Assembly: GCA_015655225.1 (NCBI GenBank)
Contig: JAATFK010000575.1
Coordinates: 1-6,083 of the forward strand
Origin: Solirubrobacterales bacterium
GTDB taxonomy: Bacteria; Actinomycetota; Thermoleophilia; Solirubrobacterales; Solirubrobacteraceae
Direction: 5' to 3'
Length of the DNA: 6,083 bases
The translations under genes and the position numbers were made by a program. This document shows, in pieces, positions 5,358 to 6,083 of this stretch. Every line of letters begins with the position of its first letter. The first letter of the stretch is position 1. The notes under the pieces were generated by a model. It saw only the letters and a list, made by a program, of their open reading frames with translations, did no database searches and was not told the DNA's origin.

Positions 5358-6083
5358 GCCTCGCGCTCCACCGCCGGCTCCAGCGCCGTCGGCCAGACGT
5401 GCTGGATCGCGCGCGAGTGGTCGGCGCCGGGCAGCGCCGCCGACGCGTCGGCCCACTGGTCGGCGACGAGCCGCACGGCCGGCGCCTCGATCGACGCCTC
5501 GTCGGCGAGCGCGGCGGCGATGCCGACGTCCTTCGCCAGCAGCGCGAGCGCGAAGCCGGTCGCGAAGCTGCCGGTCACGACGTGCTCGCCGAAGACGACC
5601 TCGGTCGAGAAGCTGCGGCCGGTCGAGGTGTTGATGATCTCGATCATCGTCGCCGGGTCGAGCCCGTAGGAGCGGCCGATCACGAGCGCCTCCGCGGTCG
5701 CCGTGTAGGCGGCCGCCGCGAGGTAGTTGTTGAGCGCCTTCATCGCATGCCCGGAGCCGACCGGCCCGGTGCGGAAGACGCGGCTGCCGAGGACCGCCAG
5801 GATCGGCGAGACCCGCTCGAAGGCGGCCTCGTCGTCGGCACCGACCATCAGCGACAGCTCGCCCGTGCGGGCGCGGGCGACGGCGCCGGAGACGGGCGCG
5901 TCGACGACCGCGATCCCGCGCGGGGCCAGCTCCTCCGCCAGCGCTCTCGTGCCGGTCGGGTTCGAGCTGCTCATGTCGAGGACGACCGCGCCGGAGGCGA
6001 GGTGCGCGGCGATGCCGCCGTCCCAGTCGACGATCGCGGCGCGCACGATCGCGTCGGTCGGGAGCATCGTGACGACGACGCCG
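5354..6083 (-). CDS. 3-hydroxyisobutyrate dehydrogenase-family (beta-hydroxyacid) oxidoreductase, 5' end outside window
   Basis: 242 C-terminal residues are visible, with stop TGA 5356-5354. The frame stays open through the right edge (GVVVTMLPTDAIV), so the ATG at 6067 is internal and about 50-60 N-terminal residues with the GxGxxG Rossmann motif are missing. In visible numbering, the substrate loop is DAPVSGAVARARTGELSLMVG (61-81), the catalytic lysine is Lys115 in GPVGSGHAMKALNN, and the C-terminal helical domain has ALLAKDVGIA (Lys184). These are the diagnostic motifs of the NAD(P)-dependent beta-hydroxyacid dehydrogenases (3-hydroxyisobutyrate dehydrogenase, tartronate semialdehyde reductase, related imine reductases). 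Lys115 argues against the imine-reductase branch, where that lysine is usually replaced. The exact substrate is open. The stop overlaps the P450 start by 4 nt, so the two are translated together and probably act in one pathway, perhaps on a P450-derived alcohol or aldehyde. Confidence 0.93.
   Translation of the reverse strand, partial: GVVVTMLPTDAIVRAAIVDWDGGIAAHLASGAVVLDMSSSNPTGTRALAEELAPRGIAVVDAPVSGAVARARTGELSLMVGADDEAAFERVSPILAVLGSRVFRTGPVGSGHAMKALNNYLAAAAYTATAEALVIGRSYGLDPATMIEIINTSTGRSFSTEVVFGEHVVTGSFATGFALALLAKDVGIAAALADEASIEAPAVRLVADQWADASAALPGADHSRAIQHVWPTALEPAVEREA

Noticed and set aside
5013..5669. A 218-codon plus-strand frame across the P450/HIBADH junction
   Set aside because: Antisense shadow, no recognisable motif, and no ribosome site that I can support.
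1..6083. Search for mobile elements, CRISPR, tRNA/rRNA and toxin-antitoxin genes
   Set aside because: Nothing supportable: no transposase motif, no regularly spaced repeats with unique spacers, no tRNA-like cloverleaf and no small paired ORFs outside the catabolic genes.

Overview
The window is about 70% or more G+C, with codons ending almost always in G or C, and its gene families are typical of soil bacterial catabolic clusters. This suggests a high-GC actinobacterium. A Solirubrobacterales/Conexibacter-type or mycolate relative is plausible, but no marker here fixes the taxon. There are seven protein genes, two cut by the window edges. I see no RNA gene, CRISPR array, transposase or phage gene.

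Layout: positions 1-220 hold the C-terminus of a plus-strand short-chain dehydrogenase/reductase (SDR). It converges on a minus-strand block that fills the rest of the window. Between the two lies a near-perfect 22-bp hairpin (238-286), probably a two-way terminator. In transcription order from the right edge, the minus-strand block is: a 3-hydroxyisobutyrate dehydrogenase-family oxidoreductase (partial), a cytochrome P450 (ATGA overlap with the preceding gene), and a GntR/FCD regulator 7 nt after the P450. A 216-bp non-coding gap follows (3146-3361). It holds two tandem hairpins, a G-rich 9-mer repeat and an AT-rich promoter/operator-like island. The second unit is an aldehyde dehydrogenase with a clear Shine-Dalgarno sequence, an SMP-30/gluconolactonase-family hydrolase, and a SnoaL-like protein (ATGA overlap with the hydrolase).

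How the genes may work together (inference): the P450 oxidises or O-demethylates a small organic substrate. The HIBADH-like and SDR dehydrogenases and the NAD(P)-dependent aldehyde dehydrogenase carry alcohols and aldehydes to acids. The SMP-30 hydrolase could open a lactone, and the SnoaL-like protein could act as a dehydratase/isomerase. The FCD-type GntR protein is the obvious candidate ligand-responsive repressor, with the AT-rich site upstream of the aldehyde dehydrogenase as its best candidate operator in the window. The substrate cannot be named from sequence alone.

The most unusual element is the P450, whose I-helix reads GGGLNEPRD in place of the usual acid-threonine pair. This resembles, from memory, the 'EP' I-helix of the guaiacol demethylase GcoA (CYP255A). 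Otherwise this looks like a fairly ordinary accessory catabolic cluster, and I found no sign of a wholly new kind of system.
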